A stretch of DNA of 64,000 nucleotides from Arabidopsis thaliana (Eukaryota; Streptophyta; Magnoliopsida; Brassicales; Brassicaceae). The translations under genes were made by a program, and so were the position numbers. The stretch covers positions 19,629,443-19,693,442 of the forward strand of contig NC_003071.7 of NCBI RefSeq assembly GCF_000001735.4, read 5' to 3'. Of the stretch, positions 35,181 through 46,900 are shown piece after piece. The first letter of the stretch is position 1; each line of letters opens with the position of its first letter. A model generated the notes under the pieces. It made no database searches, was not told the origin of the DNA, and saw only the letters and a list, made by a program, of their open reading frames with translations.

Positions 35181-35749
35181 TCTCTGTCAAAAAGAAGACT
35201 GCAGAAACAGAAAGGTATTTTTCTTTTCTCTCCAGGATTATTGTGCTTGAGGAGTGGTTTTGGTGTATATGAAGAAATGAGTAGTGGTATATCGGGTTTG
35301 CTTTGATTCTACGCTTTTGTTAGATGGGGAAATTGAGCCAGTGGAAGCTATGTGTCGTTTTATCCAATAAAAGAAGAAGAAAACCAGAATCTCTCTGCTT
35401 CCTTCTTCATCCTCTTTTACTTTAACTGAGAAGCAGTTTCAGGAATATTTGTATCAATCAAGTTTCCTCTTTTCTTGATTGAAGCTGAAGATATTTGAAA
35501 TTAATGGCAAGTGGTGGGGCATATCCTAAAGATTTTTAATACAAATAGTGAATCATGTAACAACAGTAGATGATGTAGCATAATACCCTAATCTTCGTTC
35601 TATAAAATTGACCAAATAAAAGGAAAGCAAAATGTTAGGAAGAAACAAGAAAAACCCACTAAACTCTCAAGTGTACAACCAAAAGACTCTGCTTTAAAAA
35701 AAAAAAGTAAAGGAAAAAGAAAGAGCTTCCGTGTGTGACACTTTCCAAC
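35181..35749. other. Intergenic, hypothetical gene promoter and ALKBH10-type 3' UTR
   Basis: 569 bp, AT-rich. The left part is the leader and promoter of the hypothetical gene; a plausible donor-like pyrimidine/purine pattern does not prove a leader intron. The right part is the 3' UTR of the next gene. No other feature is evident. Confidence 0.5.
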
Positions 35750-37650
35750 TCAACTCACTCCTATCTCTGGCGACGATGACTCACTATCTGCCACTGACTT
35801 TGATGATGACAAGAGACGCAGCCTCTGGACACGCGGCGGGAGATGCTTGGCTGGTTTTCTTGACACTGGCGGTGTCCACGGCAAGAAAACTCCAGTGCCA
35901 GCGTCTAGCCTCTTGGGCGCCGGAGCTAGCATCACCAGAGGAGAAGGGGTGCCTGGTCTCCATAGGGTGGGCGGCGGCTGGACCTTACCGGAGTCCGGTT
36001 TGAGTTTGAAGAAGGTGATTGCGACTCTTTTGTTGGGCGAGGGACACATTACATGCCTAGCCATATCTGCACTGTTACCCCTCATCACCAGCAACGACCT
36101 GCGAGATTCATTTTCTGATTAGAAAGAAAACTCGGATACAATCAACATCGGGGGAGTGTTTCCATTACCCTTCCTTAAGTGGGAGAGTGAGTGAGCCTCT
36201 GAAGTTGCCATCGTTATCGACCCCGAGTCTGTGCCCAAACACCATGGTTGATTCAGACAAGACAAGAGTGGATATGGGTTGATCCACGTGAGGAGGTTTC
36301 TGAAATGGTTGAGAGTGTTCGTCCTGAAAACAATCCCAAACCTTAGCTGGAAGGAAGGATCGAGAGATGGTGATCTGGATTCTGGAAATGGAAGTGTAAG
36401 TAAGTACCTCATCGAAGAAGTTGATCACACAGCCATTTGGTCGTTTGTATTCAGGAATCAGACGCCATTGAAGAAGATGGTCGATAACACTTTGGACAAG
36501 GGTTGGGATAGGTTCCACTGCAAGGACGGGTTATAAATTAGGAGATGGTATGTATATGTCTAGAAATAGCGGAAGCACCAAGTCCCTGCCTTGTTGTCAT
36601 TACCAGAGTGTTCATCCGTGGTGTTGCCGAAAATAGGAACTCCAAGCTGAAGAAGCTCTCTTTTGGTTCCCTTGGTGTTCTTGTTGAACAGAACGAAGGT
36701 CTCCCCTGCATTTGAGATGAGAGAAACTTACTCTCGTGTGTAAGGTTTATGAAAGAAAAAAAGACGGAATTAAATTCAAAGGATAAAATCACCTGAAAGT
36801 TGGTGATTCCGACCAGCCTCTCGGAGCTGATTAATAGAATCCAGAAGCTTGGAGAGTTGAGGTCGAGTGAAGACATCTTGGTAGAGTTTAAGGCCTTTGA
36901 CAACATTGGCCTGCGAGATAGAGGAGCAACCACGCAGTCTTCTTAGTCATGGAAACAATTAATGAAGCAAATTCAATATCCATCGGGACGACGAGATTAC
37001 ACACTAAGGAATGAGTAATGATGATTGATAGGATCTAATAAGCCTTTAAATATATATATATATATATATATGTTGTTTCAGTAGTACGTAGTTACTAAAC
37101 AATCAAACCTCAGATGTGTTTTTTAAAAGCAAGTCTGCAGCTTTGGTAAAGAGGATGATGAACTTGCCGTATGTCCTCTAACATGTTCCTTGGCCGAGAA
37201 ACGCTTGGACTGCTTGAGGAGTGAGGCTCCTCGTGATTCACATTCGTCCTCGTGCTTACAACAGATGGAGAGGGTTTCTTCTTCCCGGGATCCTCCATCA
37301 GTGATGTCGCTGGAGGGAGAATCATCGTCGTGGTCGTCGTCGAGATGATGATGAAAGCCTTTAGCCAAATGTTGTTGTAGCTGGAGGGTGACTTGAGAGA
37401 TGGAATGGTACTTCTGCATCTGGAGGACAGGGATCCAGTTGAGCCTGCGGCGATGAAGGGCTGCCATGACAGACTCGTATTGAGCGGATCCGCCGGAGGC
37501 CTGCATAAGGTGAGCGCAGAGAGCATCGATGATGGCGTTGGCGGCCGCAAACTCGCCGCGAAACCAAGTGAGCATGGCGTCCTTGGCGGCGGAATCGGAC
37601 AAAAGAACAACGGGAGGGTGAAGAGGAGGAGAAGCCGGCGTTTCAGCCAT
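35750..37650 (-). CDS. ALKBH10A: ALKBH10-type 2-oxoglutarate/Fe(II) dioxygenase
   Basis: Six exons, 37168-37650, 36793-36910, 36604-36705, 36408-36517, 36169-36323 and 35750-36098; 438 aa as I recall for AT2G48080. The ALKBH10 group includes ALKBH10B, a demethylase of N6-methyladenosine in mRNA; this member's substrate is unproven. The N-terminal half is Ser/Asp-rich. The jelly-roll core runs from NVVKGLKLYQDVF through GETFVLFNKNTKGTKREL and CVINFFDE. Iron ligands are His and Asp in PPHVDQP plus His in DMARHVMCPS; the 2-oxoglutarate Arg is in NKRVAITFF. ALKBH10B, from memory, has HLE where this has HVD. Intron 1 uses a GC donor (ACG/GCAAGT at 37167), the only non-GT donor I found; the spliced frame GHTANVVKG supports it. 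Confidence 0.88.
37051..37071. repeat. (TA)n microsatellite in intron 1 of the ALKBH10-type gene
   Basis: About ten TA units within the GC-AG intron, between the GC donor at 37167 and the acceptor at 36911. Confidence 0.9.
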
Positions 37651-39777
37651 CAGTTAACGAAAGAATGGGATCGGAGGAGGTTTTGGGGGGTTTAAGGGCT
37701 TGAATGCTTTGTTGGATACTAAAATTTGTAATAATAAATGTTTCTTTGGTTTTGGTTTAGCCACAAAATTAATAATACAAGTAAAAAGCTCTAGGCATGG
37801 ATGATGTTTAAATATAGGTAGGGGGGGGGGAGGGACAAACTCAACTCGACTCGACTCCATCGTAATTATTGACTAAACCATAACTTAAAAAAATAAAATT
37901 AAGTTGGAGGAAAGTGAGGAGAACAAGTCCTTCGATCGAGTCTGTTGTGGCCATATCATTTAGCTTTCTTCTTCCCACATTGCCCCTCAGGAGAAGAGTC
38001 CTCTCGCTTGCCGGAAAAGACAAAAATCTCTTTCTTTTCTCTACTAGGCCGTTTTCGTTCGTATCATCCATCCATCCATCCATGGTTACAGAGATGCATG
38101 GTTTGGAACTAATTATCTACCATAACTGGCCTTGCCTCTCTCTATATATCTTTATTATTGTCTCCTAATCTGCTATAATATGACTGCCTCTCTCTCTTTC
38201 GTAATTTTCACGGTTCCAAAACATTTTCCTACGTTTTTTTTACTCAATTAAAGAAAGATTCAAGACCTGTTGCAATTTTTCTACACCTTTTTCTAATCAT
38301 CCATAAAGTCGACTTCCCTCTACGTTTTCCACGTGTAGGTAGTAAACTTTTCTTTTCTCAATATATAAAACTCTTTTTTTTATGTATGAAGAGCACAATG
38401 AGTTCACCAGATAAATAAATAAAGCGATTTTGATTGGTCTCTCTGTCACTGAGGGGTCATTGATTTGTTCGTAATTTTTGTGCCTGCCTTTTGTAAGGGC
38501 ATTGACGATAGATACTGAGTGAACGAACAGACAAATTATATATAGACTATACATTTGTTAATTATAGATTAGGATTTATACAACTCAGAGAGTAATTATA
38601 TAATAAAATGATCCAGCCACTGTGAGTAACGTGAGGCCTTCTTGAGTCATCATGACTCACCTATCGTGCCACCGTCCAGTGCCTCGCTTACACCATGTCG
38701 ACTACTTGATTTATCAAACCAAATTATTCCCGATTGCTCATAATAAAATGTAGGAAACAAAACATTAATTTGTCTGCGTTTGCTAAATTGTAAAATAGTC
38801 TAAACACTAGGCGTCCTCGAGTTTTTTTCTTCCTTTTCAAACCAGTTTGGTAACGTCAGATTTAGTTGACATATGAATGTAGTTTTATTACTTAATTTGA
38901 ATTTAAATTGCATAAGGGCCAATCATGAGATTCGTCGTATTCATTTTTGTTTTTAATTTAAATATACGATCGATTTTGTCTATTGTGCATATTATGCATC
39001 TGCTGGAGTCAAACTTGACTCTTGATCGTCGGAAAGGGACTTCTCCATTTATGTATTATAATGGACGTAAACAAAAATTGTGAGTTATCGACACAACTTC
39101 AGAAACACCTCTCATTTATGGTATATTGTGAATAAACGAATAAGTTATCCATTGGAAAAATTAAATCAGTAGCTAGTAGAAACATATATGAAAAAATATA
39201 CTGCGACAGACAGTATATTAACTGGGAAAGGAGAAAAACCGAGAAAGAAAAGAAATTGTCAAAGGAAATCAATCGTATTTAATTAAGAAAAGGAAATCTC
39301 AACTGAATCTGCCCTTTTTTGGTTAAGGGGGCTTCAGATTAAAAAAGAGTTATCGCTTCATAATGAATGAATGAATATTCAGTACAGGTCACGACGTCAT
39401 GTTACGTACGACTAAAACCGCCCATTTTCAGAATCAGAGCCGATCGGGGTATTGTTTAATAACGGATTTAACGATCGTGCATGTCATTTCGTTATAATTC
39501 CAAGCTTTCTCATCATTATCATTTTATTATCATCTTTATCAACTTAAACAGACTCTTCTTTGGCGGCCCATTCACAGCCCATATAATGATTCTTAAGAAA
39601 AGAAACCACTCGCTACCGATGTAACAACAAAATTATTAAAATGATCACTAGTATTATAGTTTTCATTAAAACGACAAATCCATGTCCGTACTTGTCAACA
39701 CACACCACAAAACATATACATATATATCAATCTCTCAGGCCAGAGGATTATTCAAATCATTAATTTGTCGAAATCCA
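37651..39777. other. Large intergenic region upstream of the ALKBH10-type gene
   Basis: 2.1 kb, AT-rich, the largest gene-free stretch here. It contains a run of nine or ten G near 37820, a bZIP-type palindrome at 38643-38659 and an inverted W-box pair at 39007-39020. I found no coding frame with family resemblance, no terminal inverted repeats and no tRNA-like B box. Confidence 0.5.
38643..38659. promoter_or_regulatory. Inverted pair of TGAGTCA bZIP motifs
   Basis: TGAGTCA at 38643-38649 and its reverse complement TGACTCA at 38653-38659, three bases apart. TGAGTCA is the GCN4-like site bound by plant bZIPs of group C/S1 and Opaque-2 type. It lies about 1 kb upstream of the ALKBH10-type gene and about 1.1 kb downstream of the next gene's stop. 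Confidence 0.35.
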
Positions 39778-40287
39778 TCACTTGAAAGTCGGGTTAGCAC
39801 GAGCAATGGTGGAAGAGGAACTGAGCTTCATCTTTGCCTTCTTTATGTACTCAGAGAACTGATCTGATGATCTCCGGCCACTACTACCTACGTGAGAGAT
39901 AGGCACATGGTGGTGAAGATGATCATGACGTGTCTGATCTGTTTCATCACTTGTCTCCCACGCATCCTCCTTCATCATATCACCGACATTCGTCATCGCC
40001 CTTATCTTCAGCTTCGCTTTCTTTATATACTCGGTGAACCTCTCGTCCGTTTTGATCGTAGTATCCACTCGAGCGATCACCGGTTCCACCTTTGTAATGG
40101 GTTTGGCTGCCCTAGGCCTAGCCGATGTCTCTGCAAATTTGACGCGAACAGCCTCTGCTGGTGAAGATTTGGTGGAGATGCGACGAACGGTTCGGACAGG
40201 ACTAGTCACTGCTCTGAAGATCTTCTCGCACACTCTGTTTTCTTGCTTCTTCTTGCTACTACTCTGTGATGATGAGTTCTTTGCCAT
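39778..40287 (-). CDS. Small basic protein with duplicated F(T/S)EYIKKAK motif
   Basis: One exon, 169 aa from the ATG at 40287 (MAKNSSSQSS). No enzyme domain is visible. A Ser/Lys-rich N terminus leads to CEKIFRAVTSPVRTVRR, then FTEYIKKAKLKI (84-95) and FSEYIKKAKMKL (144-155) repeat nine of twelve residues at a 60-residue spacing, separated by an acidic segment and a His run (HDHLHHHV). I have seen such FxEYIxxAKxK peptides at the ends of small plant proteins of unknown role. An in-frame upstream ATG at 40413 would add a less likely 42-residue extension. Position matches AT2G48090. A docking-peptide protein is possible but unproven. Confidence 0.7.
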   Translation of the reverse strand: MAKNSSSQSSSKKKQENRVCEKIFRAVTSPVRTVRRISTKSSPAEAVRVKFAETSARPRAAKPITKVEPVIARVDTTIKTDERFTEYIKKAKLKIRAMTNVGDMMKEDAWETSDETDQTRHDHLHHHVPISHVGSSGRRSSDQFSEYIKKAKMKLSSSSTIARANPTFK

Positions 40288-41802
40288 GGATGTCACCTTG
40301 GGAAGTACTAAAGGTGATCTGTGCAGAGAAGATAGTGACATTAACGAGCTTTTTATAATGCAAAATCTATGTGATTTTATCTTTGTTAATTGCAGAATAA
40401 CGTGTTTCAACATGCAACAAGCGAAGAAATTACAACTTGTTGAAAAGAGGAAAGTTGGAAACTTTTACAAGTTTTTCAAAAAAGGAAGAGTGATGTTAGA
40501 AAGGGATCGGATTCTGATTCCACTATGTTTTCTTTCTTTCTTTCTTCTTCGTTGTTTTTGTTTCGGATTGTTACGTTCCTGTCAGGATTTGAGAATCATG
40601 CATCAGCTGTCACTCCTCTCAGGAGGGGGAGATTATATCTACTTGTAACATACTAATCTTCCAATAAATAAGCACTTCACATATTATTAAAATACAGTAG
40701 ATTCTCATAATTAGGCCATTTTCCATAAGCTTTTGTTTACTTATTTCAATCCACTAGTATGCTTTTCACATTATTCTTTTCCTGCAATTTAGCATGAATC
40801 ATGTATGCAATTTAGCATGAATCATATATATGAAACGGGGGTTTACTAAAACTCTATACATAAATTTCTAAAACTCTAACCCACTCCAACCCGGTTTTTT
40901 CTGTTCGGGTATCGGGTCCGGTTTTTTTTTCGCAGGCCCTAATTAAGACATTCAAGAAAACAAGAAGAAGCATAAGAAGAGGCCTAAATGCCCAGAGAAT
41001 TAAACAAATGGGCCTTTAACAATATTTTAAACAACACTGAACAATAGATGAGATCTCAACTTCGAAAAGCTAAAGCCTTAATATAAAACCAAACATCAAT
41101 CTCTCGCCGTTAAGGTTACATCTGTCGCCGCCGCTGAGACCGCCACTTAAGGCCGTCTCCTCCGCTCTATCCATATCCAAAACAGCTATAAAGATAAACT
41201 TCCAGAGCTTGGTGAAGGAGCAGCAACCCTAGTTTTCAATCCCTAAAGGTGAAGTTTTTGTTCTTCTTTTTCTTTGATTCTACTCTTTTTTCGTCACAAT
41301 AGCGCAGTAGCGATCTGGGTTGGCGTTTTTATTGACGGATTTTGGTGGGTTTGGGTTCGTGTTAGATTTTACTTTCACAGATTCAGGTATGTATTTGATC
41401 TTATTTAGCTTTGGTAATACTCAAACCAACTAGTATTTGATCTTAATTAGGTGACGTTGATATTTTGTGTGTTGTGGGTCAATCATCCACTCTAGGTTGA
41501 TCTGCGTCTATGTTTAGTCCTAATTTTGAAGAATCATTCTAATTGCTGATGTTTATTTATGACAATTTTATGTCTTACTTCGAATTTAGCTAAGATAATA
41601 AATCTAGACGAGTGCCTTTATAAACAGTTTATGTATGAACAATGCTTCGCTTGTGGGATTGTTGATTTCACTACATTTGATTAAGAATGTACATACTATT
41701 ACAAATGTTATCGATTAAAAACGTCATTTTCAGATATTAGTTCTCCAGCGAGTTGACACAAAACCCGATTACGTTTCATCCGGCGACTCGCTTTGATATT
41801 CC
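40288..41802. promoter_or_regulatory. Divergent promoter region and 5' UTR intron of the REX4-like gene
   Basis: 1.5 kb. The left part is the leader and promoter of the small-protein gene. Around 40890-40935 a short GGGTTCGG-type stretch resembles degenerate transposon ends. TGGGCC at 41009-41014 and AACCCTA near 41225 form a site II/telo-box-like promoter for the REX4-like gene. A 5' UTR intron is likely, from GT at 41249 (CTAAAG/GTGAAG) to AG at 41733 (TTTTCAG/ATATTAG). Inside it, ACAG/ATTCAG/GTATGT near 41378-41393 could be a tiny alternative leader exon. Confidence 0.5.
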
Positions 41803-43405
41803 ATGGATTCTCAGTTGAATCCTTCCAAGAGACGCAAGATAAGGTTCGCGTCTCTCATCTTTTCCCCAGTTTTTTTTCTTATTCGAATCACTTAAGGCTT
41901 GAGAAATTAGTGGTTAGGGTGTGTAAATTGCGTTTGATATAGTGTCAGGCACAGATGCGTTGCGTGCTATAAGATGTTCAATAGACGAGAACACCTCGTT
42001 GAGCACATGAAGATTTCCTACCACTCACTTCACCAGCCTCGCTGTGGGGTTTGCCTCAAGCACTGTAAATCCTTCGAATCCGTGAGGGAACACCTTAACG
42101 GTATGTTTGTATTTGTATTCGTTTTCCACCACACATCGTATGAATATGGTGGTTGTTGATGTTTGTTTGATTCCGTCTTTCCAACTATTTCAGTTCCAGA
42201 CCATCTTTCCAAAGGAAACTGCAAAGCCATTTTCACTAAACGAGGCTGTACTCTCTGTCTTCAAATCTTTGAGGAGGCCTTTGCTCTCGCCGAGCATAAA
42301 AACAAGTGTCACCTCTCCCCACCTCGTCCTCTTGTAAGTTTTGTTGGGAATTATTTAGATAATGTGGACTATATATGCTCTGCCGCCTCCAATATTCCCG
42401 AGTCTATTCTTTCTGATTATTGAAATATCAGCAGTTTTCCCCTTAAATGATCTGATTAGTGCTTTATTCATATCAGGGAACATCTACCCAAAGGAATCCT
42501 TCTAGTTCACTTGCTGGTTCACGTCTCAAGGCTATGGCACTTGACTGTGAAATGGTTGGTGGTGGTGCTGATGGGACTATTGATCAGTGCGCATCGGTTT
42601 GCCTGGTTGACGATGACGAGAATGTGATCTTCTCCACTCACGTTCAACCACTGCTCCCTGTCACCGATTACAGGTTCTGCTTGTGGACCATTTGTGCTTG
42701 TTTTGTTTTATAATTCTTCCTTTTAAATCTCACCCCGCCTCATGTTCAGGCACGAGATAACTGGATTGACTAAGGAAGATTTGAAGGATGGTATGCCACT
42801 TGAGCATGTACGAGAGAGAGTTTTTTCGTTCTTGTGCGGTGGACAGAATGATGGGGCTGGAAGGCTTCTTCTTGTTGGTCATGACCTTAGGCATGATATG
42901 AGTTGCTTGAAGCTTGAATACCCTAGCCATTTGTTGAGGTAACTAACTGACCCGTTTTTGTTGACTCTTTGCTTGAAATCTAATGTAATTGCTATGCTTC
43001 ACCTCAGAGACACAGCAAAATACGTGCCGTTGATGAAGACAAATCTTGTAAGCCAATCGCTCAAGTACCTCACAAAGTCATATCTCGGGTAAGTTATGCT
43101 TGGGCTTTGATTTGTTGACATTGGATTATGAAAACTTGGAACATGAGATAGAAACTGGTTTTGTTTGTATGTGTAGATACAAGATCCAGTGCGGGAAGCA
43201 CGAGGTTTACGAGGACTGTGTATCTGCGATGAGACTGTACAAGAGAATGCGGGATCAAGAGCATGTTTGTAGTGGAAAGGCAGAAGGGAATGGTCTGAAC
43301 TCGCGGAAACAGAGCGATCTAGAGAAGATGAATGCGGAAGAGCTGTACCAAAAATCAACGTCAGAGTACCGGTGCTGGTGCCTTGACCGACTCAGCAATC
43401 CATGA
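41803..43405 (+). CDS. REX4-like DEDDh RNA exonuclease with zinc fingers
   Basis: Seven exons, 41803-41843, 41949-42100, 42194-42333, 42477-42673, 42750-42938, 43008-43088 and 43177-43405, give 342 aa. The family (yeast Rex4, animal ISG20/AEN) removes 3' nucleotides from RNA, Rex4 in pre-rRNA processing. After MDSQLNPSKRRKIR, residues 14-110 form zinc fingers: a C2H2 unit (CVACYKMF...HLVEHMKISYH), a cysteine-rich CGVCLKHCKSF unit and CTLCLQIFEEAFALAEHKNK followed by CH. The exonuclease carries Asp/Glu in ALDCEMVGGG, Asp in LVGHDLRHDM and His...Asp in KHEVYEDCVSA, completing DEDDh. The fused fingers suggest direct RNA binding. Position matches AT2G48100. The promoter's site II and telo-box motifs agree with a role in ribosome biogenesis. 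Confidence 0.9.
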
Positions 43406-43927
43406 AATGAAATCCCAATTTCTCTTTTAAAAGAAAGCTCCTTCTCTTCCTCCCTTAAGTCTCTTTTTGTTCGATGGGAGGATTAAGAAGACTTGTTAAG
43501 AGCTTTTCCGGCTAGTTTTTGGATAATCAAATATGATATGGCTTCATTCAACAACAACTCTCCCTTTGGGAACTCGTATAAAAAGTTACTACTTAAGCTT
43601 CAAATCTGTGTAACTAAAATGGATAAAGTCTGATGCATCTGAGGTCTTGGAATCTGTTGCTCATAGTTGTGGATACCAGCAACATCAAACATTATTACTT
43701 GTTTACCAAACCCACTCTCAGCTTCCATTTCATCAGTTTGAAGTCAAGTGGATAAAAAGACTGTCTACATAACTCAAATACTGTAGTATTATATTCACAT
43801 ATAAATGAGAAATTGACATTTCCTCTAGAAAAAGAAAAGCAATCGTGTGAGAAGAAACAAGTAAAAGGCTGAGGAAGAAGACGACTATTAGTCCCCGTCG
43901 AACTTGTTTCTCCCGGTCGTCCAACAA
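43406..43927. other. Intergenic, REX4-like 3' UTR and REF4 promoter
   Basis: 522 bp with no coding potential that I can support. The REF4 start lies 50-60 bp after a short purine tract. No known motif stands out. Confidence 0.5.
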
Positions 43928-46900
43928 ATGGCTCCGTCGGAGTTCCAACCGAGTCTCTGGGAATCGGTTACGTCGCTGATTAGGTCAGCCCAGGAGAAGA
44001 ACGTGGATCCGCTTCATTGGGCTCTTCAGCTTCGCTTGACCCTCGCGTCTGCTGGAATCTCCCTTCCCTCTCCGGACCTCGCTCAATTCCTCGTCACCCA
44101 CATCTTCTGGGAAAATCACTCTCCTCTTTCATGGAAGCTTCTCGAAAAAGCTATATCCGTCAATATTGTCCCTCCCCTACTTGTCCTCGCCCTTCTCTCC
44201 CCAAGGTAACAATGAGTCGTCCGTCTACTAATTGCTCTTCTAATGGTTCTCATCATTTATGCTACTTGTTGAAATATTCCCCTCAAGCTGTCTGTAATAG
44301 GCTCATTGCCGTTGGGTTATCACTTTTCTTTTTCTTTTTATCACCAGGCTCATGTACAAGATCACTACAGTTTTTAATTCTTTATGGTTTGGTAATTTTA
44401 GGGTAATCCCAAACAGAAAGCTTCATCCCGCAGCCTATAGGCTCTATATGGAACTCCTCAAGAGACATGCATTCTCATTCATGCCTCTAATCAGAGCACC
44501 AGGATATCACAAGTGAGTTCCTTATCTCAGTTAAACCTTGTTTTCTCCAAAAAAGTTATTTATTTTTGGCAGTGTAATAAGATATTAATGTAAAAGTTTT
44601 TACATGCGTAATCATAATGCTAATTTTTCTTCTCCTAGTTTGTAAAATGCATACTAATGTTGTTGTTACAAATGAACAGAACAATGAATTCCATCGATGA
44701 TATCCTCCATCTTTCTGAAACCTTTGGTGTCCAAGATCAAGAACCGGGAAGTATTCTCCTTGCATTTGTCTTCTCCATTGTCTGGGAGCTACTTGATGCA
44801 TCCCTAGACGAGGAAGGGCTTTTAGAACTGACATCTAATAAGAGATCTAAATGGCCAAGCAGCCCACACGACATGGATTTAGACGGGCTGGAAAATTCTG
44901 TGAAGAGAAATGAAAACCATGATGCACTAGAGAAAGCAAACACTGAAATGGCTATCGAGCTAATCCAAGAATTTTTGCAGAATAAAGTCACATCGAGGAT
45001 TCTTCATTTGGCAAGTCAAAACATGTAAGACCTTTTAACTAGCACCCCTTATTTTTCTCTAGTTGTCTGATTTTTTTCATTGTAGACACTGCTGGCCCCA
45101 TGAGCTTGATTTCTTGCAAATGAATTTAAATTGTAACAATTTCTTCAGATTAATTTCTCAACCAAGCCCTCTAAGTTTCCTTTCTCTTCAGGGCAACACA
45201 CTGGGAAGATTTCAGTCAGCGCTTTAGAGTACTGGCAACCAAATCAATGACAGTGAGGAAATCAAAACATATTAATCCAGAAGCCCTAACACAGCTGGCA
45301 TATCATACACGAAAATTTCTTGAAAGGGAGAGCAAGACCATCCCTCGAGGAGAATTTCATGCGATTGTCTCCTCTGGTTCTAAGTTAGCATTGACCAGTG
45401 ATTCTGCACTTTGGTTGCCCATTGATCTTTTCTTCGAAGACATAATGGATGGGACACAAGCTGCAGCAGCTAGCGCTGTTGAAAATCTAACCGGTTAGAA
45501 GATTTATCTCTATTTTTCGTTCGTGCATTTCTTCTCTCGTACTCATCTACATATTTATTATTATGGGCTTTATTTTCAACACAAGCAAACAATTGCAGGT
45601 CTTGTAAAAGCATTGCAAGCAGCTAATAGTACATCATGGCATGATGCCTTTCTAGCTCTATGGTTAGCAGCCTTACGCCTTGTGCAAAGGGTAGGTATCT
45701 ATTCCGACAATACTAAGAATTTTAAGCTCTTAGCGGTAGGGTAGGTTGTTCTGGTCTTGGTGCTTTTAGGAGAATCTATGTCTGCGTTATTGCTTTTTCA
45801 TGCATATGTTGGAAATATTATCTGAAGTAAGTACTAACATGTGTGAGGCACCCACTTCTGTTGCACATATAAACTTATGCATGATTCATAATTAGAAGGT
45901 CATATTATGAGAACGTCGAGCGTTATGAATATTTTAAATTTCTGAGTCACATACTTCTTTAAGTCTACTGACAAATATATGTTGTAATTTGAAGGAAAGA
46001 GATCCAATCGAGGGTCCTGTGCCCCGCACCGACACTTTTCTTTGTGTATTACTTTCTGTCACTCCACTTGCAGTTGCCAATATTATCGAAGAAGAAGAAA
46101 GTCAGTGGATTGATCAAACTTCGTCTAGTCCAAGCAACCAGTGGAAAGAGAAAAAAGGAAAATGTCGACAAGGATTAATTAATAGCTTACAACAACTTGG
46201 TGATTATGAAAGCTTGTTGACACCACCTCGTTCTGTACAGTCCGTTGCCAATCAAGCTGCTGCTAAAGCAATTATGTTCATCTCCGGCATTACAAATAGT
46301 AATGGATCCTATGAAAATACAAGCATGAGCGAATCTGCAAGTGGCTGCTGTAAGTAAACTTGCTATTTATTTTTTGCTCTTTCAATGTTAAACTGATCCA
46401 GCATTCTGGTTTTGAATTTTGATCAAGAGTGCGGTTTTCCTTGTTTACTCTAAAGATGTTTGTTGTTATGGGTGTGTATCTGCTCTGGTTTTATTTGTGG
46501 TTGTGACGGCTTAGGGTTCTTCATTGTAGATGTTTGTTAGTTTTCTCTCTAGTGCCATGCTATTTTGCTTGTTCTTCCTCGTCATTTTAGACTATTAACT
46601 GTGTATTTGAATGTGACTGGTTTTGTAATTGTGACATGTGTTGGCACAGCTGGTAACATGCGCCATCTGATAGTGGAAGCTTGTATCTCCAGAAATCTGT
46701 TGGACACATCTGCATATCTCTGGCCAGGCTTTGTAATTGGGGGAACCAATCAAGTTCCTCAAGTTATACCCAGTAACATTTCTTGTTGGTCTCTAGTGAT
46801 GAAGGGTTCTCCTCTAACACCGTCATTGACAAATTCACTAATCACAACTCCAGCTTCTAGGTATGTTACATCTATGATCGATCTCTGTTTATGTTTCTCT

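Noticed and set aside
35730..36500. Plus-strand frames over the ALKBH10-type gene
   Set aside because: They are antisense shadows; the minus strand carries the conserved dioxygenase exons.
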